Source of the DNA: Fomitopsis serialis
Lineage: Eukaryota; Basidiomycota; Agaricomycetes; Polyporales; Fomitopsidaceae
NCBI RefSeq assembly: GCF_022376445.1
Contig: NW_025954978.1
Coordinates: 434,001-498,000, forward strand
Length of the DNA: 64,000 nucleotides
Direction of reading: 5' to 3'
Under the pieces are notes generated by a model. That model ran no database searches. It saw nothing but the letters and a program-made list of their open reading frames with translations, and was not told where the DNA came from. Shown one piece after another: positions 11,402 to 22,290 of the stretch; position 1 is the first letter of the stretch; every line of letters starts with the position of its first letter. Made by a program: the position numbers and the translations under genes.

Positions 11402-14400
11402 CTATGTAATCCCCCATGGCGATTCCAACGGCTGCATTGACTCGCCCCATTTCCAACTGTCCTGCGGTTCCCAATACGCGCCCTCACCACCGTCGATCGC
11501 ACCCCATATCGACAACTCCAGCGGATCGTTAGCGGATTCATCCTCGGCAATCCTCACGGTGTCTGCGCCAGACGAACCATCATATGACCAGCACTCTCGT
11601 TATCCGAGCCAGATCCCGGACTAGCGTTCGTCGAGGCCGGGTGCACCAGATCTGGTGTTGCCGCCTTGGAGAGAGAATCGTCCTCTCTCATGAACGACGC
11701 CCAGTCGAAGAACTGCTCGGACTCATCCTTCAACTGCATCGGATGCGCAAGCTCGCCCGACTCCGCGGAACCACCTAAGACAGATGCTGAGCCGTCGGGA
11801 TCATCCGCGAGGCCAGGATATCCCTTCAGGATCTTCTCCAGCTCGTCCGAGATCTCGGCTGAGATTAGCACGTCCTGACCGTCTCCGTTGGCCGTGTACA
11901 TCTTCAGCATCTCCGTCATCTGCTCAAAGAACTTGGCAGCATCCTCGTCCGTCCGGATGGAGTCGATATCCTCTTGCTTCTTGATCAGCTCCTCGCTCGG
12001 GGCACCTTCCCACTCCGTCTTAGGCTTCTTTGGCGGGGACTGACCGCCTAGCTGTTCGGTACCAGCGGACGTCTCGTCCTCTCTATGTCGCTTTGAACCT
12101 GTCACGGCTGATGTCGCTGTAGCAGGCGCTGGTGTTGGCGGTTTCTGCGGGGAGGGTGAAGGAACTGGTACGACGACTGGCCCAGCGGCTGATGTAGATG
12201 GTGGAGTAGCGGTTGATGTAGACGCCTCACCGGACGTGGGCGTGGGCGCTGGCACCTGTGGTTTCGGCGTAGGCTTCGAACGCTTGGTGCTGGCTTTGGT
12301 CTTCTTCGGAGGGCGGCTAGGCGACTTTGGTGTCTGCGGTGAACTCGCAACGTGGACGGGCGTAGGTGGGTTCGCGGGTGTTGCGGCGGAGGCGGGAGTG
12401 GAAGGTCCTGCAGCGGGTGATTGAGCGGACAGCTGATTTGTCCGCTTCGGCGGGAGTTGCGGGGGGATGATCTGAGGCGTGTTGAACGTGTGCTGTGGAG
12501 CATGATTACCTGGCTGAGCGGGTGGAGCTTGCTTGACCTGAGGAGTGCGCGGAACGCCATTCGCAACGAGATTGACGGGCTGAGGTGCTTGGGAGATCGA
12601 CATCTGATGCTGCTGCTGCCGTTGGACCTCCATGGCCTCATACCTCCGATAACTGTTGTCCAACCGTGCCATGACTCACGCATGGAACGGACGTGTGCCA
12701 AGGTCAGCATGTAGCAGTCGCCGTTGTTCTCTTTCGACTCCAAGAACGACCTTTGCTGCAGACACGTCAATAGCTATATCAAGAGACGGGTTAGCTGGAC
12801 ATTCAATACCTCCACAACATACGTACTGAGTTCGTCATATTCCGCGAAGCGTCCATGCTGACTCCACATATGAGCACGGGCAGCTTGTTCGAGAGATTGT
12901 TGAGATAACCCAAGAGCTCTCTGAAGACGATGTGCCATTCCTGCTTCTCAGAGTCGGGGATGGCGATGAAAGGCATGGCTCGTTTACCTAGGCGAAGTTA
13001 GCCACATCTCGTCTCAACGTCCTGCGTCCTGACGTACCTCGAGTACGCAGGAAGTAATCTCTGGTCGCCTCCAGCCATGTGTTCGCTTGCGCAAGCTCCT
13101 CCGGATTCGGCCACTTCCCATTGGCTACGTCAACAAAAGGCTTCGGTACCTGCGGGGGCATTGGCGGGCCCTCTGCAGGCGCGGTACCATTCTGCGGCCG
13201 GTTCGTTTGCGGAGGCTGCTGAACCTGCATCTGCTGCTGCGCTGGACTCGTCGAGGAAGACGGCACGCCTTGGGGCATCTGGGGCGTCTTCGGGAACCCG
13301 GGCGCCATGTTAGGCTGCATCCCCATGCCGCCGTTGGCCTGAGCCTGCTTCGCGAGACGACCGTGGAAGTCTTGCTGGGAGCGCAGACTAGCCTCCAAAA
13401 TGGGCCGATTCTGCTCGACGATGTTTATGACGTGTTCCGGGACTCCCTGCCTACGAAGCTCTTCTGCTGGACGACGCGCGTACGTCATGAGCTCGTTGAT
13501 CAACTTCGGGTCCGTTCCGGGAGGAATGGTGAGGTTGGGCGCGCCCATAACATTGTTACCGGGCATATTGTTAGGCATGGCGTTCGTCGTCGGCACAGAC
13601 GTATGCCCGAACCAGAAGCCCCGCCGCCCGGCTGACCAGCATTCGGTACGCCCGGCTGACCTCCGTTGCCCACATTCACAGGCCTCTTGACCTTCATCAC
13701 CGACGAAACGAACATGTTGTCGAACTGGGATAAGTATCGGTGGTAGACATTCTGCAGGTGCTGCGCGACACCAGGCCCCGACTTAGCCGGTCTGTGTCGC
13801 TACCAGGAAACTGCACAAAGCCGAGCTTCGCGCCGATCACGGGCCATAAATCGTACTGCGAGACCTGATTCAGGAGCTTAGCGGAGCGTAATTTCGCGAG
13901 TGAAATTCAGCATACCCTCCCTGAACCGCCATTGCCGAGAACTTCCGTATGCAGAGCGTGCAGGTCGATCGGCCTGCCCTCGAACTGCAGTATGTTCTGA
14001 TCTACGGCGATACCATTCCGAAGACAGAATGTAGGAAAGGCCTTGCTGAACACCTCCGGGGTCATAGTCGGGAAAGCGAACGGCCTCGCCTTAGGTCGGA
14101 CGCCGGCAGGCAGCTGCATCGGTGACTGAGCGGACAGCATGTTCGGTGACGCCTGAGGTAGGTTCTGCGAGCCCGAAGGCATCTGGAAGGGCGTGGGGCC
14201 TGTACGAGGCGGTTGGTTCGCCGGACTCGGGGGCATCTGAGGTCGCATCTGGGGAGTGCTGATCTGCGTCATCGGTGGCTGCTGGGGTATGGAGGGCACC
14301 ATGGGTGCAGGAGGCTGGGGCGAAGGCCAGTTCGCTGAGGTCCGATCTGCTGGAACGGCGTCGAGTGCTGCATCGCGTCGGGTCTACGACCACTATGAAG

Positions 14401-15947
14401 AGGATATGCGTTGAGTCGACAACAAAGCTATCCAAAACAATTGACACTCACGCGTTACGCTTGTCTGTGATCCACACACCAAAATCTTGATCCGACATTT
14501 GCGTGACACGGTTGTAATCGACGTCTTGGCTCTTGAAGAGGACCATCTTCGTCTTAAAATCCTCCAGTAGTTTCTCCCGGTTCTGCTGGTGCTGGATATC
14601 ACCCGTAGCCTCCCCTGCGAGACGGCTCTGCATCTCGCGTAAATCTCGGGCGATGATCGCTTTACGCTGCGCAATGCTCTCCAGAACTCTGGTCTTCAAG
14701 GCCTGAAGCTGCATCCCGGGTTTGAGCTGAGCCTGCAGTTGCATCTGCGGCGAGGATTGATTCATCCCCTGGTTCATCACCATGTGCGGCGATTGCGCGC
14801 CAGGAGACGCCTGCAGACCGTTGTGCATGCCGTTCTGTTGGCCCATCCCAGTTTGCTGCATCATGTTCTGCGGGAACGACTGCGAGATCTGCGGCTGCAT
14901 GGAGTTCATGAGCAGGTTCTGGTGTAACGGCTGCGTGGATTGCTGGTGTGGCGGCTGCTGTTGCTGTTGCTTGCTGTTGCTGCTGTTGTTGTTGTTGCTG
15001 CTGCTGCTGCTGCCGCTGCTGCTGCTGCTGAAATTGCTGTAGCTGTTGTTGCCGCGCCATATTTTGCTGCTGTTGCTGTTGCTGCATTTGACGGATGAGC
15101 GCGTTAGGATCGTTCTGCGGCTGCTGAGCCTGAGCTGCATTCATCAGCTGCAGCTGGCGTTGCTGCTGCTGACGCGCCATAAGGCGCGCATCGCCGCAGG
15201 ATCACGTTGAGCGAGGGCCGCCAGATTACTGTTGAGAGGGAGGCCCTGGCCATTGAAGCCGGGCGATGGGCCTTGCTGCCCATCGGGGCGGAACTGGTTC
15301 GCCTGCGAGGGGAAAGGCACTGACATCGGCTTCTGGCCAGCCGCGTGGGGCTGCTGAATGCCCTGCATGCGTATATTCTGGTTGCGGAGCATCTCCATCA
15401 TCTGAGGGGGCGGAGTCAGCACTGGTTAGGATACAGACGAGGCGCGAGGAGGACCACTCTCGACCACCGCACGTGATGACGTAAGCAGACGGGCGTGAGT
15501 AAAGGGCCTGCATGAAGCAAAGACGACGAAAAGGTCGCCGGTGGGAGGAGTAGGTGGCAAACGAGGTGGCCGTCCTACGGTGGCGGGGCAACGGAGCCAG
15601 GCGTGGCACACTTGTGGGCAGAATGTGGTAACGGATGGCCCGAAAGGCTACGGCGTCAACGGGATGCACGAGCGTACCTGCTGGTTATTCATTATGTTGG
15701 GAGCCTGCACACCGTTCATCCCGTTCATCGAGTGCGCGCCGCCGAGCATCTGTTGCGGGCGCATCTGCTGCTGCTGTCCCTGCTGAGCCTGTCGCTGCAG
15801 CCACAGTCGGGCTTGGTCGGGGGTGGGTTGGGGGCCTTGCGGCTGCAGGCCCTGCGCGTTGAACTGCTGAGAGTCGAGGAGCCCCTGCTGCTGGGGCGTG
15901 AGCCCATTGGGAAAGTTATTGGGCATCATGTTGAATTGCTGGGCCAT
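11402..15947 (-). CDS. ARID-domain, Q-rich SWI/SNF-type subunit (Swi1-like), full-length member of the local copies
   Basis: Probable DNA-binding subunit of a SWI/SNF chromatin remodeller. The start at 15947 gives MAQQFNMMPNNFPNGL, followed by Q/N/P-rich exons and a long polyQ region. The ARID domain is split by an intron: FCLRNGIAVDQNILQFEG and GRPIDLHALHTEVLGNGG (about 13930-14050), then QYDLWPVIGAKLGFVQFPG (about 13800-13865) and VYHRYLSQFD. Further on are a proline/serine-rich C-terminal half and a nuclear-type basic stretch PPKKPKTEW (about 12030). The frame open from 12672 stops at 11554. Restoring one base near 11573 opens a tail containing LELSIWGAIDGGEGAYWEPQ that ends at TAG 11402-11404, which I take as the true end. 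Other frame breaks lie at about 12656, 13606-13608, 13790 and in polyQ near 14970; copy 3 downstream is in frame at the 12656 and 13606 sites. The Swi1 identity is inferred from ARID plus Q-rich architecture. The 11081-11401 gap to VPS34 holds only the two 3' ends. Confidence 0.75.
14941..15180 (-). repeat. CAG/CAA (polyQ) microsatellite inside the ARID gene
   Basis: On the minus strand this reads mostly CAG and CAA codons, giving several runs of glutamine with interspersed R, M and F. The plus strand shows TGC/TTG triplets without interruption from about 14955 to 15040. At 14970-14971 the triplet register shifts by one base (GTTGCTTGCTG), so the polyQ frame and the following frame carrying PPHQQSTQPLHQNLL are out of phase. 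This is either length slippage or a sequencing indel. The tract is missing from copy 3 because of an internal deletion. Confidence 0.85.
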
Positions 15948-17880
15948 TGCGGCGCACGGGAGGGTGAGAAGCGGGCGCGGAGCCCACGAGCCCGGAAGAG
16001 ACTGCTCTCGTTGAGCAAGTGCGAGATCTCGGTCAAGACGGCGAGTCCTGAGTGTCGCGAGCAGGCGCGACGACGACGAGGGGGCGGCGAGAGGCCGAGG
16101 AGGACGAGAGGGCGGGGCGGGGGAATGGTGGGAGGAGCAGAGTCGGGCAGGCGCCGGCGGGCCATACAGGGACATACAGCGCGGAGCTTCAACGCCCTTC
16201 TTTCCTTTCTCATATTGTTGCAGTCCACCTTGTCCGGTGTAATTGTCCCTCTTTTGTTGCCCACCATAAATTCACCGTAAATCAGCACAACATATTTGCT
16301 CAGTGCAGTGTGTCGCAGTGCCATCTGGGCCGATTCATTGAACAAGTGAGCTCGTGGACTATGTAGTATCCAGTAACGCGTCGGCGACTGCGTTGATTTC
16401 CATGCCACAGGATCAGCCACCCAGTGCGTGCACACAACTCAGCCAAGTCCTTTGCTGTACGTCGCGTTGTCTGGCCAAAGCTGTGCTTTGACAGCCAAGT
16501 TGAGCGTCCAATGTCCAGCGATGGGCCACAGCGGCCTGTGCGGCGTTTGGCTTGGGTGTCTGTCTGAACGTGGTATCGCTCTTGCCGGGCACTTGAAAGT
16601 CTTGCCTTTCAGAGTCCAAGAAGCAACCCAGCCCGCTCAGCCGATATCGTGTCCCATGTCCCGTCGGCGCCAGCTGCGTGTCCACCGACGTTCATCCCTC
16701 GCTGGCCCGCTCAGCCTGCCGTCGAGTGTCCAAGCTGTGCGCACCCAATCATCAAGCGCCAATTGCGGTGGGCAGCGCTCCGGTGCGCGTTTTGGCCTAT
16801 ACAGGAAATATCCACCTACCCGCGGGTCTCCCGCTCACTCGGGTCTATGCTCCGGCATCCGGATAGCCCTCCTGGCCACGGCGCATGTATTCGGTGAGTT
16901 GCGCTTCGCATGCTTCCTGTATCCCCTAGAACGGCCGCGAATGCTGCGACCAACTAGGAAACTGCACTACTCCACATATGCTTCGTGCGTGACCCGGGGG
17001 AGCTAGGGTGATGCGAGCCTCCGGGACCCCCGGAACGACGGAGGCTGTGGCCTGTTGTCTCGGTGACTTGCTCGCCGAACACGACACTGCAGTAGGTGCA
17101 TGGGCACCTGGAATGGCGGGCTAGATCGTAAGCTTGAGTTCTAGAACCTGAGCCTGCCGCCGATGTGAGGACCTACCTCCACCTTCTATTGCTGACGCAG
17201 GTTAGCATTTGCTCGTCCCCGGTTAGCTCCGTCTACTCTGACAAGTACAATGGCATGTCGCTGGCTCGTCGTCTCGACTCGAGCACCCGGCGAGGTCCAA
17301 CGACTCACTCCGCGCGTTCAAGACACGTGTACGCGCCTGCGATTACTTGTTCAGTACGTTCCGAAGCTCTTTATCATGTATGTCAGTGTACGTGCCGCAG
17401 TAGTTCGGTCCCAAGATTTATGCGATCCAGCTCAGAGTGTGCAGGGGCAAAATACAGGAGACTTCCGCTGTCGTGACCGACGAACACAATCCGCGTTGTA
17501 TGGTAAGCTATATGTATCCATGTATCGTCAAAAATTTGCCCGTTGAGTGCTTAGATAGCGACCGGATGTTTTTTATTCTGTATCGCATCGTTGCACACCA
17601 CAGTTCGGACGTTCTACATTCATAGATGTCCTTGGTCGAAACCAATTCCTGGGCTCCAGGATTGTGGAAGGACCGCAGTATAGTCCCCTGTTTCAATACA
17701 CGGTATGTAAAGGCGTGGAACTGGAGCGCGGTGTGTTCCCTGCCAATTGTACGTGACCATCCTCAGGCTGTCTCCATTCCACGGTGGGCTGAGTGCGCCA
17801 ATTCAGCATCGCCACCGCGGAATACTTACAGTAAGTACCTCGTCAAGGAGGTCCGGAACCGTACGTCCGCAGACTGCGAC
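15948..17880. other. Promoter and 5' leader of the ARID gene, then sequence without a supported gene
   Basis: The part from 15948 to about 16117 is the presumed 5' leader of the ARID gene; it is GC-rich and is repeated next to copy 3 at about 24345-24507. The rest shows open stretches such as 16428-17006 plus that lack an ATG start and recognisable domains. The part closest to 17880 may hold the unrecognisable 5' portion of the RecQ-like helicase remnant. Confidence 0.5.
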
Positions 17881-17889
17881 ACCACCATG

Positions 17890-18880
17890 TCTGCAAATTT
17901 CATCCGGCCGTTCAATACGGCGCTCTCACCTGAATACCGCACGGTCGCAATGCTCACATTCCGTGAGTGTTCTATTACTGTCATGATCTGCACCGAGGCT
18001 TCAGTCATGATAAGTTAACATTCATCAACGAGAAATCTATCTCTTACCGTGGTCGCAACAGGGCTGTGACATTCCCGACATCAACATTGTCGTGCAGTGG
18101 AAGCTCCCGGTAATATTCCAGAATCCCGTCCAATGTGCAGGTCGCGCCGCAAGGGGACGGGGACGACCAGGCCTCGCCGTCCTGAACGTTGAGCGCACTG
18201 CCTAACCCATGGATCTATTAGCTTCAGAGAGTTACGACGAGTCAGCAATCACCGCTACACACAGAAAGGGAAACTTATACTTATGGGAAAGATGCACCAC
18301 CGCAAGACAAGCGGCCTCCGCTGGTCTGGCCCGATTGCACGTGACGTTTGTGCAGAGTACCCAACTGTCGACGGCGTGTCTGGACAGAGGTCTTTGAGAA
18401 CCCAGACAGGTGAGCGCTTGAGCAGTGTCCCATGGCCATCCTTCAGCTCGCATATATGCTTGCGGTTCATGCTGCGACATATGCGACTCGATTACGTTGA
18501 ACCACACACGTCCGAGTGCTGCAACAAAGGCAGGCGGCAAGAATCCCCCGAGGCATGCCTGACGTCAAGATGCAGCTCAGCCTGTACAAACGGCGAGACG
18601 ACATCTTCACTCGCAAATAGGCGATGGAGTACGATTCGACGGCCATCTCGGACGATTTGACGGTTGAAAGTTGAACGTTGAACGGTTGGCGGCCGCAGGC
18701 TGTCTCCCGCGCGACACCCTCACGGCGATCCTCAAGTTGACCTGGATTTGGTGGGACAAGTCAAGTACGGGACGGAGCTCATGTGCCATATCAAATCACT
18801 TGACACCGTATTCGTGACGCCCCCGCCGAAGAAGTCCAAGTCAGGACGAACAGCAACATCGCTGGCCTCGCCATCAATGC
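17890..18880 (+). pseudogene. Degraded RecQ-type ATP-dependent DNA helicase (C-terminal half)
   Basis: Recognisable pieces of the RecQ-family helicases that are multi-copy in Agaricomycetes. In order: IRPFNTALSPEYRTVAMLTF and VMICTEA (helicase motif V region, about 17900-18000); then after an intron-like gap CDIPDINIVVQWKLP (about 18064-18110) and AGRAARGRGRPGLAVLNVER (motif VI, about 18140-18200). The C-terminal accessory region reads YKRRDDIFTRK, MEYDSTAI, RLAAAGCLPRDTLTAILKLT and WIWWDK (about 18590-18760), then YGTELMCHIKSLDTVFV, the last of these in another frame. Decay is clear: TAA at 18204-18206 where the family has Tyr, TAG after FTRK near 18619, motif VI reads QCAGR instead of QRAGR, and the expected intron donor after the VM residues reads ATAAGT instead of GTAAGT. 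The N-terminal Walker A half was not found. Its last bases reach the repeated segment that starts at 19047. Confidence 0.7.
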
Positions 18881-19046
18881 GCGCAGGAAACACGCAAGCG
18901 GACGACTCCACAGCCTGCGCAATCGAGCCACAGCCTGCGTCCATAGCACTGATAGTAGTGGCTCTACTGCGCCCACACCGGTGCTCCCGGCGTCGACCAC
19001 GACCTACTATGTGCAGACACACACATACAGGCGATAGCAGCATCCC

Positions 19047-19440
19047 GATGTCCGCGCGGTCAGATCGATCACTTTCGTAGGTCTGGCGATGTTACATAGA
19101 GATGGCTCCAGGTCGGTAGCAGCGAGTGCAACTCGGAATATTGTACACTATCAGTAATACATACTTGCTTACATCCTCTTGACTCAAAGTTGTATGGGGC
19201 GAGTCACGACTCTGCAGAGAGACTAGAAATATAAATGGATGCCAAAGAACAAGCTCAGAGTGAAGCTCTTGCTAAATAATGAAGGCCGTTATCGCGCTCC
19301 CAAAGACGATACTCGCGATTTCACAAGGTCCCAATTCACACAAAGCACCAAATCCGGGACCCCCCAAGCCGCAGCGCGCCCACTGGCAGGGGTACCAGCT
19401 GTTCTTCGAACGGTCATAGGAGTTCGAAAAGGTTAGTCAG
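19047..19440. repeat. Direct repeat, first copy: 3' flank shared by ARID copies 2 and 3
   Basis: About 390 bp that recurs at 21897-22290. Landmarks in both: TCCGCGCGGTCAGAT, GGTAGCAGCGAGTGC, ACTCGGAATATTGTACACT, ATACTTGCTTACAT, AAATGGATGCCAAAGAACAA and ATAGGAGTTCGAAAAGG. By eye identity is roughly 85-90 percent with small indels. The full-length ARID gene at 11.4 kb lacks this flank. Confidence 0.8.
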
Positions 19441-20300
19441 TTCTGCGAGCCCATCTGACTCGTAGGTCGCATCTAGGGGGGTCGCTGCGGCGGAGGCGGA
19501 AGTGGAAGGTCCCGCAACGGGTGATTGAGCGCCATTCGCAACGAGATCGGCGGGTTGAGGTGCTTGGGAGATCGACATCTGGTGCTGCTGCCGTTGGAGT
19601 TCCAGGGCCTCGTACCTGCGATAGCTGTTTGTCCAACCGCGCCATGCCTCACGTATGGCACGGACGTGTGCCAATTTCAGCATGTAGCAGTCGCCGTTGT
19701 TTGCTCTCGACTCCAAGAACACCCTTTGCTGCAGACACGTCCATAGCTATGTCGAGAGACGGGTTAGCGAATATTCAATACTTCCACGACATACGCACAG
19801 CGTTTGCCATATTTTGCGCAGCCTGCAAGCTGATTCCACATATGAGCACGGGCATCTTGTCCGAGAGGTTGGTGATATAGACCAAGAGCTCTCTGAAGAC
19901 GGTGTGCCACTCCTGCATTTCGATGTAGGGGATGACGATGAACGGCAAGGCTCGTTTACCTAGGTGAAGTTAGCCACACCTCGTCGCTCCGTCCTGCGTA
20001 CGTGCGTCCTGACGTACCACGAGTACGCAGGAAATTATCTTTGGTCGCGTCTAGCCACGTTATCGCTTGGCCAAGCTCCTCCGGATTCGGCCACTTCCCA
20101 TTGGCTACGTCAACGAAAGGTTTCGGGACCTGCGGGGGCATTGGCGGTCCCTCTGCAGGCGCGGTACCATTCTGCAGCTGGCTCATTTGCGGAGGCTGCT
20201 GAACAGGCTGTGTAGCTTCCACAAAATGGGCTGATTCCGCTTTGATTCCGCTCGATGATGTTCACGACGTGTTCTAGGACTACTTGTCTACGAAGCTTAG
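19414..20300 (-). pseudogene. ARID gene partial copy 2 (C-terminal exons only)
   Basis: Matches the full-length ARID gene from about 12360 to 13480, in the same orientation. Two pieces are readable: MSISQAPQPADLVANG and NGDCYMLKLAHVRAIREAW with WTNSYRRYEALELQRQQH (19414-19722), and PPMPPQVPKPFVDVANGKWP with EELGQAITWLDATKDNFLRT (about 19956-20222). The intron between them is also conserved. The ARID domain and everything upstream are absent. Two internal deletions relative to the parent are visible: parent about 12425-12548 near 19527, and parent about 13220-13390 near 20213. A new short tail ending LTNLFELL replaces the parental C terminus. With no start region this cannot be a full gene. 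Confidence 0.85.
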
Positions 20301-21896
20301 ATCAGGAGAATGGACGATCTCAGTGACTGGTACATGCCTTGGCTGAGTGAACGGTTGCAATGCCACCCTCAGGGAATGTCAGATGAGGGACTGAAGCTCG
20401 ATGCGGAGACAGAGTCTCCCAAGGGTCTCCGCAATGCTTGTCTATTATTGAGACGCAATCTCAGATCTCAGATCTCAGCGTTGAGATGGAGGAGCAGGGA
20501 CACCTGTCTCACGATCTCAGATCCTACTACGGCTTGCTCGTCGCTCGACCGTCCGACGATTTTCAAGTTGCTCAATCATAGCTCAGCGCTCGGCGCTCAG
20601 GCTCCCTACGGTGATCTCGTCTACATCGTGTCCTCCGTGCTCGACGTTGGCCCTACAACTTCAAACTTCAGTGCGTACTCAGGCTGTCCGAGTCTCCGTG
20701 GATGCGCTATACCTCGAAGGCTTGGTACGATACTCAAACATGACTGAGAGCCTCTACAAGGACCTGACATGGCGAAGAATGGACAAAAACTGCTGGTGGC
20801 TTCACTCTTGCTTCACTCCGCTGTTACCGTGTCGCATCGCACACAACCTGTCTATGTCGACGTATTCAGCTCACTCACGTCGCGTCGCACACGCTGAAAA
20901 TTCGCGCTAATCATTCCTATACATCCTTCAGGCTGATGCATACTATGAGCCTCGCACCGCCCCTCTAGGCTCTGCGCCGCACCCCGCATCACCCGCATCA
21001 CGTCTCGGAGCTGTAAATCCACGAGGACTAGGTAGGCGACCTGTATACATCGGTACGCTCTGCAGCAGTTGTCCGCCTTTGCCACTTACTACTCCATCCA
21101 GTACAACATCTCGGACACGCACTGCCTTCCGGTGCCTCCTGTAGTTCTCGACGTACAGCCAGTGTGCGGTTAGGGCTAGTGTTCTACGATGAACTAGGCT
21201 GATCGAGCGCCAGCAAGACCGTAGTCGGGGGACAAGCCCATGAACTCTGTCTTGTACTAGTTCAACGTACTCTTTTCCGTGAAAAAGGGCTCACTACAAT
21301 CGATGGCCGACACCCTTGTAACGCGGTATATTGTGTCGTGAGCGCCGAGTCGAGCAGTGGATGTGTGAACCTATCGAGGAATATTTGGCTGTGGGCTGTG
21401 GGCGCTCCGACATACTGGCCGGGGACGCGACTGGTAAGTAATGTGCGTTCTCTCCTGCAAGTGGCGGGTCAATCAGCTCATGCCACTATGTAGCCGTCGC
21501 TCTAGCTAGGTCCCAACATCGACATCCCGATGCGCCTCGTTCCAAATGCATCGTCTCTTGCCCACATCACGGTAGCACACATACAGCGCGACCGATCGCT
21601 TCAATAGCCCTGTCTGGACTCCGGACCTTTCGTTTGCTGCCACTGCATTCGACATGGCTACCGTCCACTAGTAGTACTGATTCTCGAGCGCACATCGGTA
21701 CAGCCCGGGAACATGTCTAGCAACCCGGCCCAGTCGTCGCACCGAGGAGCTCTTCAAGTTCATTGCCCTTTCTATTCACCCCCTGCGTCCCGATGGATCG
21801 CCACATTTTATGTTCACTTCTCTCAGAACCGCGGAAGACGATGCTGACAAGATTGATTCAAGACATATGACTCCTTCTGGGGTGCTTTCAGCTGAA
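20301..21896. other. Spacer between ARID copies 2 and 3, no gene recognised
   Basis: About 1.6 kb. The only structure noticed is a tiny TCAGATC tandem at 20458-20480 within GA/TC-rich sequence. An open stretch at 20310-20747 (plus) has no recognisable domain and its composition resembles random translation. It may be remnant transposon sequence, but no reverse transcriptase or transposase motif was seen. Confidence 0.45.
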
Positions 21897-22290
21897 TATC
21901 CGCGCGGTCAGATGACTCCCGGGCTCCCGTAGGGATGGCGAAGGTACGTAGATGGTTCCAGATTGGTAGCAGCGAGTGCGACTCGGAATATTGTACACTG
22001 TCTCAATACATACTTGCTTACATACCCTTGACTCGTTGTATGGGGCGAGTCGTGACACTGCAGAGAGACTGGAAATACAAATGGATGCCAAAGAACAAGC
22101 TCAGAGTAAAGCTCCTGCGAAGTAACGAAAGCCGCCCTTGCGTTGCCAGAGAAAATACCGTCGGATACGCGCGATTTCACTAATTCCCAATTCACACCGG
22201 GTACCAAATCCAGGACCCCGTTAAGCCGCAGCGCGCCCCCAGTTGTACCAGCCGTTTTTCAAGCACTCATAGGAGTTCGAAAAGGCTGGT
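21897..22290. repeat. Direct repeat, second copy: 3' flank shared by ARID copies 2 and 3
   Basis: Second copy of the 19047-19440 segment, 2.85 kb downstream, with the same landmark strings in the same order and orientation. It starts where copy 1 overlaps the last bases of the RecQ-like remnant, so the duplicated unit reached beyond the ARID sequence itself. Confidence 0.8.

Noticed and set aside
12102..12770. Minus-strand frame of 222 codons rich in R, H, P and S
   Set aside because: Alternative-frame reading of the ARID gene; it only begins in the true frame (SKENNGDCYMLTLAHVRS) and continues out of frame after the one-base loss near 12656.
20458..20480. TCAGATC tandem triplet
   Set aside because: Too short and imperfect to be more than local low complexity; no wider array.
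21170..21330. Minus-strand peptide pieces that at first suggested a Copia-type polymerase
   Set aside because: No reverse transcriptase signature could be aligned and stops interrupt every frame.
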